This document shows, piece after piece, positions 10,008 through 20,187 of a stretch of DNA of 64,000 nt. How positions within the stretch are numbered: position 1 is the first letter of the stretch; the number at the start of each line of letters is the position of its first letter. The stretch is from Nitrosomonas communis (lineage in GTDB: Bacteria > Pseudomonadota > Gammaproteobacteria > Burkholderiales > Nitrosomonadaceae): assembly GCF_001007935.1 (NCBI RefSeq), contig NZ_CP011451.1, forward strand, positions 2,976,001 through 3,040,000, in the 5' to 3' direction. A program made the translations under genes and the position numbers. Under the pieces are notes generated by a model. It was not told the DNA's origin. It saw only the letters and a list, made by a program, of their open reading frames with translations, and did not search any database.

Positions 10008-10628
10008 CTAAGGAATATCACGAATTGCTATCTGATTCTCCTCGAATCTATTTCCTCTCTCCCCTTGATTATTGATGACGATAGAATCAGCCAATGCTGC
10101 TTCATTGGTACAGATCCGCAGCCGTTCCTCTGCACTTGCTTTAGTATCCCATGACACAGGTCGTATATTCCTGCCTTGCAGCGTTATAGCAATTTGACCG
10201 CTTCTGATCCATAGCCATGTTGAGAGCATGCGCCTTGCATCAGATCTCAGGTTGGATAGCTCCAGGAAAATACCCCTTCTATTACCTATTGAAGCGACCT
10301 TGAGCATTTGCTTCTCGTCTTTTGCAGAAACTTTTATCGGGTCGTATTTTGCGATATCGTTGCTGCCGCTTTTGTCAGAATGCATCTTCCAGCCGATCAC
10401 TGGGAAAGCAGATAAAGGTTCACAGCTCCCTTTTCTTTTTTTACTCTCACAACTAGCTTGAGCGCTGGTGTTGCAGTTCTCAAAACCAAGGTCAATTGCG
10501 GGGTTTTGCCCAGAGTTCTGAGCGTTTACCGCTGAATATATTGCTATTGTTACAGACTCGGCGCTACTTGGCGCAGAAATAATAATTACAAGCGCTCCCA
10601 CACAAAGAGTAAGGACTAATCGCTGCAT
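10008..10628 (-). CDS. Secreted protein of unknown function
   Basis: I do not recognise a family. The 206-aa protein starts with a clear signal peptide (MQRLVLTLCVGALVIIISAPSSA, cleavage likely before ESVTIAIY), so it should be exported. The mature part has several cysteines (FENCNTSAQASCESKKRKGSCE) and a tryptophan-containing central section, and no membrane segment. AGGAGA upstream of the ATG at 10628 supports the start. It is a lone gene beside other secreted unknowns. Confidence 0.7.
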   Translation of the reverse strand: MQRLVLTLCVGALVIIISAPSSAESVTIAIYSAVNAQNSGQNPAIDLGFENCNTSAQASCESKKRKGSCEPLSAFPVIGWKMHSDKSGSNDIAKYDPIKVSAKDEKQMLKVASIGNRRGIFLELSNLRSDARRMLSTWLWIRSGQIAITLQGRNIRPVSWDTKASAEERLRICTNEAALADSIVINNQGERGNRFEENQIAIRDIP

Positions 10629-11239
10629 GATTAATCTCCTTCTGTCTATGCGCAGCGTCGATACCGATTTAAAACCGAGAGAGTGTCATAATTGAAGTAA
10701 TCAGCTACTGCGTTACCTCATCTTTTCCATCTCAGCCTGTAGCCTGAATGCTTATTACCTAAGTCACTATCAGTAGCCGTAATGATCGACGCTCTAACCT
10801 CTTAAAGTAGATAATTGATTTTTTTCAGATCAATACCCATAAGTTTTTTCATAAGTTAACTCCAATTATGAAAGTGAGTAAATACGTATAAATACTTATG
10901 GATTATCTTTAGGACGCCTCTAAAAATTCATAGTTCTGAACGAGACAAAGAGAGAACAAAAAATGTTGACGCAGCATATAGCTGATAGCTAAGGAAATAT
11001 TTTTTGTGGACAACCAAGTATTGTGACGAGACGGGGTAAGTTGGCAATCCGCGAAGTGGATGCTCGCAAAAATAACTTTATTTTATCCATGAGTGCCTGT
11101 CAGTGCTTGTCACTTGATTCTGGTATCAGAAAGAGAACCAGATTAAGCAAAAGATATTACGAGTTATCCTTCAGATTACAGCTTAGATGCCGCTATAAAT
11201 CATGATGATTTGGAATATTTTATTAAAACGAAAAAAATA
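10629..11239. other. Intergenic region between two secreted-protein genes
   Basis: About 610 AT-rich bases between divergent genes. I see no convincing gene: the 60-codon open frame at 11023-11205 lacks a ribosome binding site and any protein character. Promoters for both neighbours are expected here but are not clearly readable. Confidence 0.5.
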
Positions 11240-11872
11240 ATGAATTTATTAGCGAAATCTATAATATTTGGCCTATTGCTAAGCGTTTCTGTGACACATA
11301 GTCACGCTGCTGACTACCGAATATGTAATATGTCAGCCAATGTCACGTTGAGCGGTTATCCTGATTGGTGGTATTTTGACAACAGCTCAAGCTATAATTT
11401 CAGCCTGGCTCCTGGAGGATCTACCGATTTAGAGAAAGGATCCTGTATCAAAGGATTATATTCTTCCTACGGAGCATCACCCGGTTGTTCTTATGAAAAC
11501 CAGGAAAATTGCACCTGGAATAGAAGTTCCACATGCGAATCAAGCACGTTTGTTTATGGCACATCCACTGACGGCACTGTCGAAGGTTGGCAAAGTGTCG
11601 ATGGTGTGATGGATTGCTTGGATGCAGCTAATCAAATCATGCAATGCCAACAGGCTGGATATGATTCGGTCGGCCCGTGTAGATGCACACGAATAGGCAG
11701 CCATTGTAGCAGCATCTTTTCTGAAGTCGCTTGCATGTTTGCTTGCATGCTTTCTAATGCTGGGCAAACTGGCGGTGGGGAACCCGTCGGTGGAGAGGGA
11801 GGAGAAGATACCGTGAAGGATGAAAAGCTGAGAGCCTATATCAGGCAACAAAACATACCTAGCTTGAAATAA
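11240..11872 (+). CDS. Secreted cysteine-rich protein of unknown function
   Basis: About 210 aa from the ATG at 11240. A signal peptide MNLLAKSIIFGLLLSVSVTHSHA is followed by ADYRICNMS. The mature protein has an aromatic, asparagine- and serine-rich N-half and a cysteine-rich middle (CQQAGYDSVGPCRCTRIG then CSSIFSEVACMFACM), consistent with disulfides, then a Gly/Glu linker and a charged tail. The frame can be extended to a TTG at 11210, but the signal peptide starts naturally at 11240. Neither start has a strong Shine-Dalgarno. Function unknown. Confidence 0.65.
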   Translation: MNLLAKSIIFGLLLSVSVTHSHAADYRICNMSANVTLSGYPDWWYFDNSSSYNFSLAPGGSTDLEKGSCIKGLYSSYGASPGCSYENQENCTWNRSSTCESSTFVYGTSTDGTVEGWQSVDGVMDCLDAANQIMQCQQAGYDSVGPCRCTRIGSHCSSIFSEVACMFACMLSNAGQTGGGEPVGGEGGEDTVKDEKLRAYIRQQNIPSLK

Positions 11873-11911
11873 GCGAAATAGATACAAACTCAATCGCAAA
11901 GAAATGAGTAG

Positions 11912-11978
11912 GTAGGGTGTAATAAGCGAAGCGCATTGCACCATTTGTATCAAAGGCGCAATAATGATTGCGTCCTAC
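11912..11978. repeat. 67-bp palindromic repeat, copy 1 (downstream of multicopper oxidase)
   Basis: It begins GTAGGGTGTAATAAGCGAAG and continues into GCGCATTGCACC, ending ATGATTGCGTCCTAC. GTAGG and CCTAC close the outer palindrome, and GGTGTAAT pairs with ATTGCACC inside. A near-identical copy in the same orientation lies at 13241-13307. Repeats with this GGTGCAATAAGCG core are known to be dispersed in many bacterial genomes. Confidence 0.8.
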
Positions 11979-12088
11979 GCAGTACACGGGCTCATTAGAT
12001 TATATAAGAGCATGATAAAGTCATTATAAATTTGTTATTGACCCGATTTACAAAACCTTTACCATTTTTCTTCTGGTGACCGCTATTT

Positions 12089-13153
12089 TTATTCGACCGT
12101 AAAAGTCGTCGTCATGCCAGCCTTGATGTGATCATTGACATGGCAATGATACATCCAGTTGCCCTTGACATCTGGCTGCATATCCAGCGTTTTGGTAGCC
12201 GCTGGCAACACTTCAGTTACATCCACGCGATTACCATTATGCAATAAAGTGGCGCCATGCCAATGCGGCGAATGAAGATCGACTTCGCTTCCCATGCCTA
12301 TGATATACCAGCGCACCCGTTCACCACTGCGCATCACATACCCTTTATTATTGCCATAAACCAATCCATTAATTCCATGTTTCAAATTACTTTCCTCAAA
12401 TTCTTCGCTTCTGGGATCACAAGAACCTGTGCAAGTGGAAAGATTGATATCACGATATAAGCTATCATTTTCATCGAATACCGTAAAAAGGGAAATAAAT
12501 TCACGATCTACCGCCAGTGGTTTCTCTTTGTTACTTGAGATAATGAGCGGACCAATCAGCCCGGCATTGGTATCGGCAGATTCATTGACATGACTATGGT
12601 AAACCCAGGCGATGGAAGAAGGATCATTTGGACCAGGGCCTGCGCGCTCTGGCACTTCCCAAATATAAGTGTGCTTTCCTCCCGGCTTCACGATTCCACC
12701 AGATGTATGCTTGTCATCTGCTGAATGGGCAGCGCCTTCGTGTTCCTTGGAATAACGCACGCCATGCGGGTGGATACTTGCTGGAAAACGGGTATTGTTC
12801 TTAAAATGAACCGTAATTCTGTCTCCCACGGCTGCCCGAATGACAGGCCCAAGTATACCCAGATGCTTCTCCTCAGCGACACGCGGTTTTACCGCACCAA
12901 ACCCGGCGGTATACTCTCGATAGACCGACTTTAAATATCGCCGGCCAATTCCTTGCTCGACAAATACACGCTCATCTGCAGTAAATTCATTGCCTGTCAT
13001 CGGATTAGCAGGAAAGGAAGGCGCATAATCCCATAATACTTCATCCGCGGCTATCCAATAAACCCGGTTTCCACCTTTAGCCCAAGCTGGATTGCTGATA
13101 AGTATAGTCAGCATCAGAACGGAAACAAGTAAAAGAACTTTATTTTGCAACAT
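12089..13153 (-). CDS. Two-domain periplasmic multicopper oxidase
   Basis: A small multicopper oxidase of about 354 aa, exported by the signal peptide MLQNKVLLLVSVLMLTILISNPAWA. Copper-binding motifs appear in pairs: HPHG and YHSHVNE in domain 1, HSPHWHG and YHCHVNDH (type 1/type 3 sites) in domain 2. The SIHPHGVRYSKEHEGA region resembles ceruloplasmin-like oxidases. Two-domain enzymes of this kind act as trimers. The substrate is unknown; phenol or metal oxidation, or nitrogen oxide chemistry, are all possible. The frame extends to 13291 through a repeat, but AGAGGAAC precedes the ATG at 13153. Confidence 0.9.
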   Translation of the reverse strand: MLQNKVLLLVSVLMLTILISNPAWAKGGNRVYWIAADEVLWDYAPSFPANPMTGNEFTADERVFVEQGIGRRYLKSVYREYTAGFGAVKPRVAEEKHLGILGPVIRAAVGDRITVHFKNNTRFPASIHPHGVRYSKEHEGAAHSADDKHTSGGIVKPGGKHTYIWEVPERAGPGPNDPSSIAWVYHSHVNESADTNAGLIGPLIISSNKEKPLAVDREFISLFTVFDENDSLYRDINLSTCTGSCDPRSEEFEESNLKHGINGLVYGNNKGYVMRSGERVRWYIIGMGSEVDLHSPHWHGATLLHNGNRVDVTEVLPAATKTLDMQPDVKGNWMYHCHVNDHIKAGMTTTFTVE

Positions 13154-13240
13154 CGAATAGTTCCTCTTTGATAAAAAATAGCGAGCTTTCAGACTGATCA
13201 CATAATCTTCGCTCTGACAAATGTGATATCGGTTTAGGAG

Positions 13241-13307
13241 GTAAGGTGTAATAAGCGAAGCGCATTGCACCATTTGTATCATAAAGCGCATAATGATTGC
13301 GTCCTAC
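13241..13307. repeat. 67-bp palindromic repeat, copy 2 (upstream of multicopper oxidase)
   Basis: It starts GTAAGGTGTAATAAGCGAAG and ends GATTGCGTCCTAC, nearly identical to 11912-11978 and in the same orientation. It lies about 90 bp upstream of the oxidase start codon. Confidence 0.8.
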
Positions 13308-13946
13308 ACGGGCTGATCGTGCTGCAGATCTAAGACCGTTAGTATTGCTTAGTTGACAATGCCATCCTAAAATTACCGATGACAGCAGCTATGTTCGCTC
13401 ACAGTTTTATGAAAAGCTCTATTTATTCCATTGCCTCAGCAAGTTTTATATCGTCCTTCTGTAGTTCGTTCACTACCGTGAATCGATCAACCTCTCTCTT
13501 TAAGGCGATTTTCTCCACAAAAGCTAAAACATCTTCCTAACTGTTTAGGGTGATCGCTTTATGAAGACCCTTATCTCTTCAGTTAATAGAATCATCATAC
13601 ATACCTTAGTTTATAAAATATCACCGATAGTTATCATACAAATGATCCACAGCTTGGCAACACCTTCTCCAAGAGCAATATTGAATTTGCTGAAGGATTA
13701 GCCGTAAAGACAAGGTAAAATTACTCGCACTCAACAACATAATTCGGTTTAGTAACTGGGTTACTGATGCGAAGCCGTTAGTATTGATTTACTAGTAAGA
13801 TTACCTCAATTTGGTCTATAGGTGCAGTAGGTAGGATCGGTTGAATAGTTCCAATCTTGTTGTTCCTATGCAGGCGGAAACCCTGGGTAGTCAACAAGCT
13901 GGATACCCGCTTTCACGGGCATGACGATTTTAGGGCCTCAGCGTGT
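13308..13946. other. Intergenic region upstream of the oxidase, ending in a REP-like hairpin
   Basis: About 640 bp without a credible gene. The right end (13896-13926) has a short imperfect hairpin of the type CTGGATACCCGCTTTCACGG followed by GCATGACG, a common dispersed REP-like sequence in proteobacteria. It lies just after metG and could serve as its 3' end structure. Confidence 0.55.
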
Positions 13947-16070
13947 TTATTTCACCCGCATCCCCGGCTGCGCACCCTCATCGGGTGAAAGTAAAAACAG
14001 CCCTCCCCCACTGCCCTCATCACTTGCTGCCAGCACCATCCCTTCCGACAAACCAAATTTCATTTTTCGCGGCGCGAGGTTAGCGACCATCACGGTGAGA
14101 CGACCTTTAAGCTTTTCTGGATCATAAGCTGACTTAATACCAGCAAACACGGTGCGCTGCTCTGCGCCAATATCCAAGGTCAGTTTGAGTAGTTTCTCCG
14201 CACCTTCCACATGTTCGGCATTAACAATGCGAGCAATGCGTAGATCGATCTTGCTGAAATCGTCGATCGAGATGATTTCTGCGATCGGTGTAATCGCGCG
14301 TTGCTGGATATGCTGTTGCGCTTCTGAATGACGCACGCGTGAGTGAGAATCAGAAGCTGGGGCAATAGTTTGTTTATTGGCTTCAATCAATGCATTGATT
14401 TGTTTAGCATCAATGCGCGTCATCAGATGCTGGTAGGGATTGATCACGTGCCCTGCAGGCAAGAGCACGGTAGATAAAGCTTGGCCGGTTTCTTGTTTCG
14501 GCCAGAGAAGTGATGCGCAGTTGAGGAAATGTTCAATTCTTGCTGCTGTGGCAGGCAGAATCGGTTTCAGGTAACACGAAAGCAAATAGAACAGTTGAAT
14601 GCCCAGGCTGCAGGCCAGATGTAATTCGTTGTTGCGCGCAGTCTCTTTGGCGATGTCCCAGGGCGCCAGCTCTTGAATCAGTTCGTTTACTTCATCTGCG
14701 CGCTTCATGATTTGCCGCACGGCGGCAGAAAAATCCCGCTCTTCATAGGCTTGTTCGATAACGCCAGACTGCCAGGAAGCGAAGCGCTCATCGATCATTT
14801 GCTGCAACGTGCGATATTCTTCGCCCGCTACCAGTTTACCGTCAAACCGTTTAGTAATGAATCCTGCGCAGCGGCTGGCGATATTGATGTACTTGCCGAC
14901 CAGATCCGAATTCACGCGTGCGGTGAAATCTTCCAGATTGAGATCGATATCTTCCAGTGTGCCGTTCAGTTTAGCAGCATAGTAATAACGCAGCCATTCC
15001 GGATTAAGCTGTTGCTGTAAATAGCTTTCCGCAGTAATAAAGGTACCACGTGATTTGCTCATCTTTTCACCATTCACAGTAAGAAAACCATGCGCAAAAA
15101 TCTGGGTGGGTGTGCGATAGCCTGAATTCTCCAGCATGGCCGGCCAGAAGAGCGCATGAAAATACAGGATGTCTTTGCCGATAAAATGATACAGCTCGGT
15201 AGTGCTATCTTTCTGCCAAAATTCATCAAAATCGATGCCACGCTGCGCACACAAATTTTTGAAACTGCCCATATAACCAATGGGCGCATCAAGCCAGACG
15301 TAAAAATATTTGCCGGATTCACCGGGTATTTCAAAGCCAAAATACGGCGCATCACGTGAGATATCCCAGTCAGACAGTTTGTTTTCTCCAGCCTCCCCTA
15401 ACCATTCGTGCATTTTGTTGGCCGCTTCTGCTTGCAGATGGTTAGCTTCCCGTGTCCAACGGCGCAGGAAATCTGCACAGCGGCTATCGGATAAACTGAA
15501 AAAGAAATGCTCAGAGGCTTTTTTCACGGGGGCCGCACCCGAAACCGCAGAGTAAGGATTTTTTAATTCTGTCGGCGCATAGGCTGCGCCACAGGCTTCG
15601 CAGGAATCACCATACTGATCTTGCGCACCGCACTTTGGGCATTCCCCTTTTACGAAACGATCCGGCAGAAACATATTCTTAACTGGATCATAAAGCTGCT
15701 CAATGGCGCGCACTTTGATAAGCCCCATGGCTTTCAGTTTCTGGTAAATGTCTTCCGAATACTGACGGGTCTCTGGTGAATGCGTACTGTAGTAGTTATC
15801 AAACTGGATATGAAAGCCGGTAAAATCACGCAAATGCTCACCATGCACCCGGGCAATCAGTGCTTCCGGCGTCATGCCTTCTTTCTCGGCGCGCAGCATG
15901 ATAGGCGTACCATGTGTATCATCAGCACACACGTAGTAAACGGTGTGCCCTTGCATTTTCTGGAAGCGAACCCAGATATCGGTTTGAATATATTCCACCA
16001 GGTGGCCAAGGTGAATGCTGCCGTTAGCATAAGGCAGCGCGGAAGTAATCAGCATCTTGCGTGTGTTCAT
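13947..16070 (-). CDS. metG: Methionyl-tRNA synthetase
   Basis: It charges tRNA-Met with methionine. The 707-aa class I synthetase shows the HIGH-type motif HLGH (20-23), a zinc knuckle with C144, C147, C157 and C160, and KMSKS at 336-340. A C-terminal tRNA-binding EMAP/Trbp111-like domain follows from about residue 600 ([21 protein letters not shown]), which marks the long dimeric form. It is divergent from mrp across 119 bp. Confidence 0.98.
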   Translation of the reverse strand: MNTRKMLITSALPYANGSIHLGHLVEYIQTDIWVRFQKMQGHTVYYVCADDTHGTPIMLRAEKEGMTPEALIARVHGEHLRDFTGFHIQFDNYYSTHSPETRQYSEDIYQKLKAMGLIKVRAIEQLYDPVKNMFLPDRFVKGECPKCGAQDQYGDSCEACGAAYAPTELKNPYSAVSGAAPVKKASEHFFFSLSDSRCADFLRRWTREANHLQAEAANKMHEWLGEAGENKLSDWDISRDAPYFGFEIPGESGKYFYVWLDAPIGYMGSFKNLCAQRGIDFDEFWQKDSTTELYHFIGKDILYFHALFWPAMLENSGYRTPTQIFAHGFLTVNGEKMSKSRGTFITAESYLQQQLNPEWLRYYYAAKLNGTLEDIDLNLEDFTARVNSDLVGKYINIASRCAGFITKRFDGKLVAGEEYRTLQQMIDERFASWQSGVIEQAYEERDFSAAVRQIMKRADEVNELIQELAPWDIAKETARNNELHLACSLGIQLFYLLSCYLKPILPATAARIEHFLNCASLLWPKQETGQALSTVLLPAGHVINPYQHLMTRIDAKQINALIEANKQTIAPASDSHSRVRHSEAQQHIQQRAITPIAEIISIDDFSKIDLRIARIVNAEHVEGAEKLLKLTLDIGAEQRTVFAGIKSAYDPEKLKGRLTVMVANLAPRKMKFGLSEGMVLAASDEGSGGGLFLLSPDEGAQPGMRVK

Positions 16071-16189
16071 CGATCGTCGGTATGTTGAATGTTCGGGAAG
16101 GTGAATTGTAACAAACTGGATACTTTCCCCCGATATTTGTTAACATCAATCATTTCAATAAATCATGCTCTGCATAAAGGAGTGGCATC

Positions 16190-17278
16190 GTGGCGATTAC
16201 AGAACAACAAATAGAAACCGCCCTCAAAGAAACCATCGACCCTACCACGGGTAAAGACTACGTCACCAGCAAGGAAGTACATAACATCAAAATTGATGGC
16301 AACAATGTTTCGCTTGATATCGAGCTGGGCTACCCGGCCAAAAGCGTGATCGAATCGATCCGCCAGCAAGTCAGCAATACTTTGAAAACTATTCCGGCTA
16401 TCGGCAATGTCACTGTCAATGTCAGTAGCAAGATTATCCCGCATAGCGTGCAACGCGGCGTTAAACTGATTCCCGGGGTGAAAAACGTGATTGCTGTCGC
16501 TTCCGGCAAAGGGGGTGTTGGCAAATCGGCGACTGCGGTCAATCTTGCGCTTGCGCTCGCTGCTGAAGGCGCCAATGTCGGCATCCTGGATGCGGATATC
16601 TATGGCCCATCACAACCCCAGATGCTTGGCATCAGCGGTCAACCTGAATCACCGGATGGCAAAACGATTGAGCCGATGCGTGCCCATGGTATTCAAGCCA
16701 TGTCCATCGGGCTATTGATCGACGTAGAAACTCCGATGGTATGGCGGGGTCCGATGGTAACGCAGGCCTTGCAGCAACTGTTGAATGATACCCGCTGGCA
16801 TGACCTCGATTATCTTGTGATTGACCTACCGCCCGGTACTGGCGATATTCAATTGACGCTCGCGCAGAAAGTGCCCGTGACCGGTGCGGTCATCGTGACC
16901 ACTCCCCAAGACATCGCATTGCTAGATGCCCGCAAGGGATTGAAAATGTTTGAAAAAGTCGGCGTCCCGATTTTGGGTATCGTGGAAAACATGGGCATGC
17001 ACACCTGCTCAAAATGCGGCCATACCGAGCCGATTTTTGGCACAGGAGGTGGAGAAAAAATGTGCAAAGACTATGAGGTCGAGCTGTTAGGCGCCCTGCC
17101 GCTGGATATTAAAATCCGCGAGCACACCGATTCAGGAAAACCCACAGTAATCGCTGAACCAGACGGACAGATTGCCGAAATTTATCGTACCGTTGCACGG
17201 CGGGTAGCAGTCAAAATCGCCAACCTATCAAAGGACTACTCTGAGGTGTTTACTAAAATAATTATGGAGAATGACTAA
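16190..17278 (+). CDS. apbC: Iron-sulfur cluster carrier protein (Mrp/ApbC)
   Basis: A Mrp/NBP35 family P-loop ATPase that carries and delivers Fe-S clusters in the cytosol. At 362 aa it has an N-terminal DUF59-like (MIP18) domain (1-85), the deviant Walker A GKGGVGKS (106-113) and the cluster-binding CSKC (C273, C276). The start is GTG at 16190, preceded by AAAGGAG at 16176-16182. It is 8 bp upstream of dcd, and divergent metG-mrp with downstream dcd is a familiar arrangement. Confidence 0.96.
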   Translation: MAITEQQIETALKETIDPTTGKDYVTSKEVHNIKIDGNNVSLDIELGYPAKSVIESIRQQVSNTLKTIPAIGNVTVNVSSKIIPHSVQRGVKLIPGVKNVIAVASGKGGVGKSATAVNLALALAAEGANVGILDADIYGPSQPQMLGISGQPESPDGKTIEPMRAHGIQAMSIGLLIDVETPMVWRGPMVTQALQQLLNDTRWHDLDYLVIDLPPGTGDIQLTLAQKVPVTGAVIVTTPQDIALLDARKGLKMFEKVGVPILGIVENMGMHTCSKCGHTEPIFGTGGGEKMCKDYEVELLGALPLDIKIREHTDSGKPTVIAEPDGQIAEIYRTVARRVAVKIANLSKDYSEVFTKIIMEND

Positions 17279-17286
17279 TTCCTGAT

Positions 17287-17853
17287 ATGACCATTAAATC
17301 AGACAAATGGATCCGCAAGATGGCCATCGAGCACGGTATGATCGAGCCATTCGAGCCTGCACAAATCAAGCACAAAGATGGCAACAGCATCGTTTCCTAT
17401 GGCACTTCGAGTTATGGCTACGATATTCGCTGCTCAGATGAATTCAAACTTTTTACCAACCTGAATTCGACGATTGTCGACCCCAAGCAGTTTGATTCGA
17501 ATTCCTTCGTGGATGTTAAAAGTGAGGTCTGCATCATTCCCCCCAACTCCTTTGCTCTTGCGCGCACCGTCGAGTACTTCCGCATTCCGCGCAGTATTCT
17601 CACAATCTGCCTCGGGAAATCCACTTATGCCCGCTGCGGAATCATTGTCAATGTCACCCCTTTTGAGCCAGAATGGGAAGGTTACGTCACCCTCGAATTC
17701 TCCAACACCACCCCGCTACCCGCCAAGATCTATGCTAATGAAGGTGTTGCCCAAGTGATCTTCTTCGAAGCGGACGAAATCTGTGAAACCTCTTACAAGG
17801 ATAGGAACGGTAAATACCAATTTCAGCAAGGTGTGACGCTGCCTAAGATATAA
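17287..17853 (+). CDS. dcd: dCTP deaminase
   Basis: It deaminates dCTP to dUTP, feeding dTMP synthesis. The 188-aa protein has the normal length. The block [20 protein letters not shown] and the trimer-interface region [20 protein letters not shown] with the catalytic glutamate are well kept. It lies directly after mrp and is probably co-transcribed. Thymidylate kinase is encoded about 39 kb further on. Confidence 0.97.
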   Translation: MTIKSDKWIRKMAIEHGMIEPFEPAQIKHKDGNSIVSYGTSSYGYDIRCSDEFKLFTNLNSTIVDPKQFDSNSFVDVKSEVCIIPPNSFALARTVEYFRIPRSILTICLGKSTYARCGIIVNVTPFEPEWEGYVTLEFSNTTPLPAKIYANEGVAQVIFFEADEICETSYKDRNGKYQFQQGVTLPKI

Positions 17854-18056
17854 TTTCAGACTAAAGGGTACTTCCTCTAAAAATCCAGAGATGCCCTAAA
17901 ATCACTGCTTATCTTACACAATATAGAAATGATATATAGCTTAACCAGTTAAGAATGATTTAGAATATATAGGATTAAAGAACATATCGACAGTTCGGTT
18001 GTTTACGCAGTTCTATGGACAGCGCTTATTTGTGTTCGATAGGGCAACCCGCGTAA

Positions 18057-18132
18057 GGCGCAATAACTATCGGGCATTGCGCCGTATGTGCTACCTTACC
18101 ATCTGGTGCAATGCGTTACACTTATTGCACCT
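18057..18132. repeat. Pair of palindromic repeats with GGYGCAAT arms
   Basis: Two adjacent hairpins: GGCGCAAT/ATTGCGCC (18057-18083) and GGTGCAAT/ATTGCACC (18105-18132). The arms match the core of the 67-bp repeats around the multicopper oxidase, so this is a rearranged member of the same family. Confidence 0.7.
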
Positions 18133-18137
18133 TACCA

Positions 18138-18230
18138 GCTAAATCAAACATAACTTTGTCGGCTCTTCTTGCTGTATTATTGATATTGTTTACAGCTTGC
18201 CTTCACTTCATGTTTGGTTTAGATGAGAAT
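18138..18230. repeat. MITE-like element, decayed copy G (inverted)
   Basis: It shares AAATCAAACATAACTTTGTC, GTATTATTGATAT and CTTCAC with the reverse complement of the complete copies. Both termini are eroded, and it is fused to the palindromic repeat on its left. Confidence 0.7.
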
Positions 18231-18314
18231 TCTTTTTGAATCATTCTTAATAGGCTATAACAGCTTTGTATCTTCATGACGACAGCGCCTGGTGCGTAAC
18301 TAGGGAGGGAAATC

Positions 18315-19939
18315 ATGTACATACCCAAGCACATCGTAATCCTGAAATACTTTTACCAGACAAGTCTGTTTGTTTTAGCGCTGATAATTTTGGCTAGCCA
18401 TGCTCTAGCCAATAAAAGTAATCCATCCCAGAATCAGACTGGTTTTACTCGTTTTGGCTTCGGATCGCGGTTTTGTTAGCAATGAAGAGATTCGGGATGC
18501 ATTTGCGTCCATTTGCAGAGAATAGAATCATAATTTATTTCCGCAGCCAACCCACGTTACCAGCTCGCGCGTGAGCTGGTGTCACGTCAGCCATTGGCTG
18601 TATCTGTTTCATATACCCATCCTTACGGTGAAAGTTTTTTTGCAGTTGAAGATTTGATGGATAAGTTCCATGTTATGGAACATCCTTCGAACGCCCATGT
18701 CCTTGTTGTTAGATATAGCGCAACTGATCCCGTCAATGCACAAAAAATGCAGAAGGATTGGCAGCGCATCACAGAAAAGCCGCTGCTGGTTTTAGTTTTA
18801 AATCACTTGAGGTAATCATCGCTTATGAGGTAAAAGACGAAGAAACAAAACAGCACGCTGCGCTACTGCAACAAGCAATCATTAACAGCCGTGCAGCACA
18901 GGAATGGGACGATAATACCCAAGCCATCGTCGTATCGTTTCATCTTGGCCCCAAGCATGACAGCATGATCTTATTTGATAGCAAGCTCAAACAATTGTTA
19001 CCCGCTGGCATGCGTTTATTACCCGATAATCAAAGCGACATCGGCAGCCTGAGCGTTTGGTTACAGCGCGAAGCCAGCCTGAGTCAGCCACTCACATCGG
19101 AGGATATTAGGGTGGTGCTCTGGCACATGGCGCGGATTTTGACTGGAATGAGCAAATGCGCGAAGCAGCACAGCTATTGATGAATCGCTACCAGATCGAA
19201 TTCGTATTTTCGATGGCAGATCAGTCCACTATTGAGCGTGCTATACGCAAGCTGGAACGACGCGGTGCCAAAGCAGCCATTATCGTGCGGAGCTTTACCA
19301 TGATGGAAGAAAGCTTTCGGCGCGAGATTGAACGCATGGTCGGGCTGGATATAGAAAACAAGGCTCAAAACACATCTGCCCATGAAGTTCATGTCGACAA
19401 GGATTTGTACAGCATGGCATAGTAAAAAACATTCCTACCCGCATCCGCACTCCTTTACCCATCCGAACAACAGGAGGAATGGGAGCACATCCGCTATTCG
19501 CGCCGCCCTGCTTGATCGTGCGCGCACCTTATCTAAAGATGCGGCCAAAGAAAACATCACTCTGGTGGCACATGGCTCAGAAGATGACCAGCAAAACGAG
19601 CAATAGCTTCAAACACTGGAAACACTTGCTATGCAGATGCGCAAAACAGGCGTAATGAATTTCGTGCAATCAGAGTCGCAACCTGGCGCGAAGACTGGCC
19701 AGATAAGCGTGATCCTTGGATTGAAAAAATTCGTACCATGAGTAAAGAAGCGCAAAAGCAAGCAGGAAGCGCGCTTGTTATTTCTGCACGGATTAATTAT
19801 GAACGAAGGGCATGAGAAAAAGTTTTTGGCTGGATTGGAATATGAGCTTGTCTCAGGATTTGCGTCACATCCCTTGTTTGTCCAGTGGGTTGAGGAGCAA
19901 ATCAAAGCAGGCATGGTGCAGCTCGGGGTCAATAAATGA
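18315..19939 (+). pseudogene. Decayed CbiX-like (sirohydrochlorin chelatase family) secreted protein gene
   Basis: Pieces of one long protein lie in successive frames. GGGAGG and ATG at 18315 give a signal peptide (MYIPKHIVILKYFYQTSLFV and on to ALA). ASDRGFVSNEEIRDAFASI, LARELVSRQPLAVSVSYTHP, VVSFHLGPKHDSMILFD, MREAAQLLMNRYQIEFVFSM with IERAIRKLERRGAKAAIIVR, TLVAHGSEDDQQNEQ, and a tail LAGLEYELVSGFASHPLFVQ ending at 19939 follow. At least five frameshifts or stops separate them. The order matches proteins with repeated CbiX domains. No intact product can be made. It has no neighbouring cobalamin or sirohaem genes. Confidence 0.82.
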
Positions 19940-19969
19940 ATCTGCTGTATGCTACAATTTTGTATTAGC

Positions 19970-20033
19970 AAAACTGCATTTTAGCGAAACTTCGTTGTAT
20001 CGAAACTGCGTTTTATCGAAACTGCGTTTTCAC
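19970..20033. repeat. Four tandem copies of a 16-bp unit
   Basis: The units are AAAACTGCATTTTAGC, GAAACTTCGTTGTATC, GAAACTGCGTTTTATC and GAAACTGCGTTTTCAC, directly abutting. They lie between the end of the pseudogene and the frmA promoter region, about 155 bp before the frmA start. Confidence 0.85.
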
Positions 20034-20187
20034 TAACTCATGCTGAATTCTTGACAAAAAAACTTCCTATCACGCCAATGATACGTTAATATTTTGACCA
20101 TAGCTGGCTCGACTTTGAATGCTGACTACCTGACGTTCTGGAAGAGCACTTAATATCATTTGATCAAACAAAAAGGAATCATCGAGT

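Larger units (their letters stand above)
17854..18314. other. Intergenic region with nested palindromic repeats
   Basis: A 461-bp gap holding two GC-type hairpins (18057-18132) and a decayed MITE copy (18138-18230), described separately. No gene is seen. AAGAATGATT near 17950 and its inverse AATCATTCTT near 18238 bracket the repeats. Confidence 0.55.

Noticed and set aside
11023-11205. A 60-codon open frame before the cysteine-rich secreted protein gene
   Set aside because: No ribosome binding site and an improbable composition; taken as chance.
13154-13291. N-terminal extension of the multicopper oxidase
   Set aside because: The extension is translated from a palindromic repeat and would bury the signal peptide.
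20040-20090. TTGACA near 20051 as the -35 of an frmA promoter
   Set aside because: No fitting -10 hexamer lies at the right distance, so the promoter was not called.
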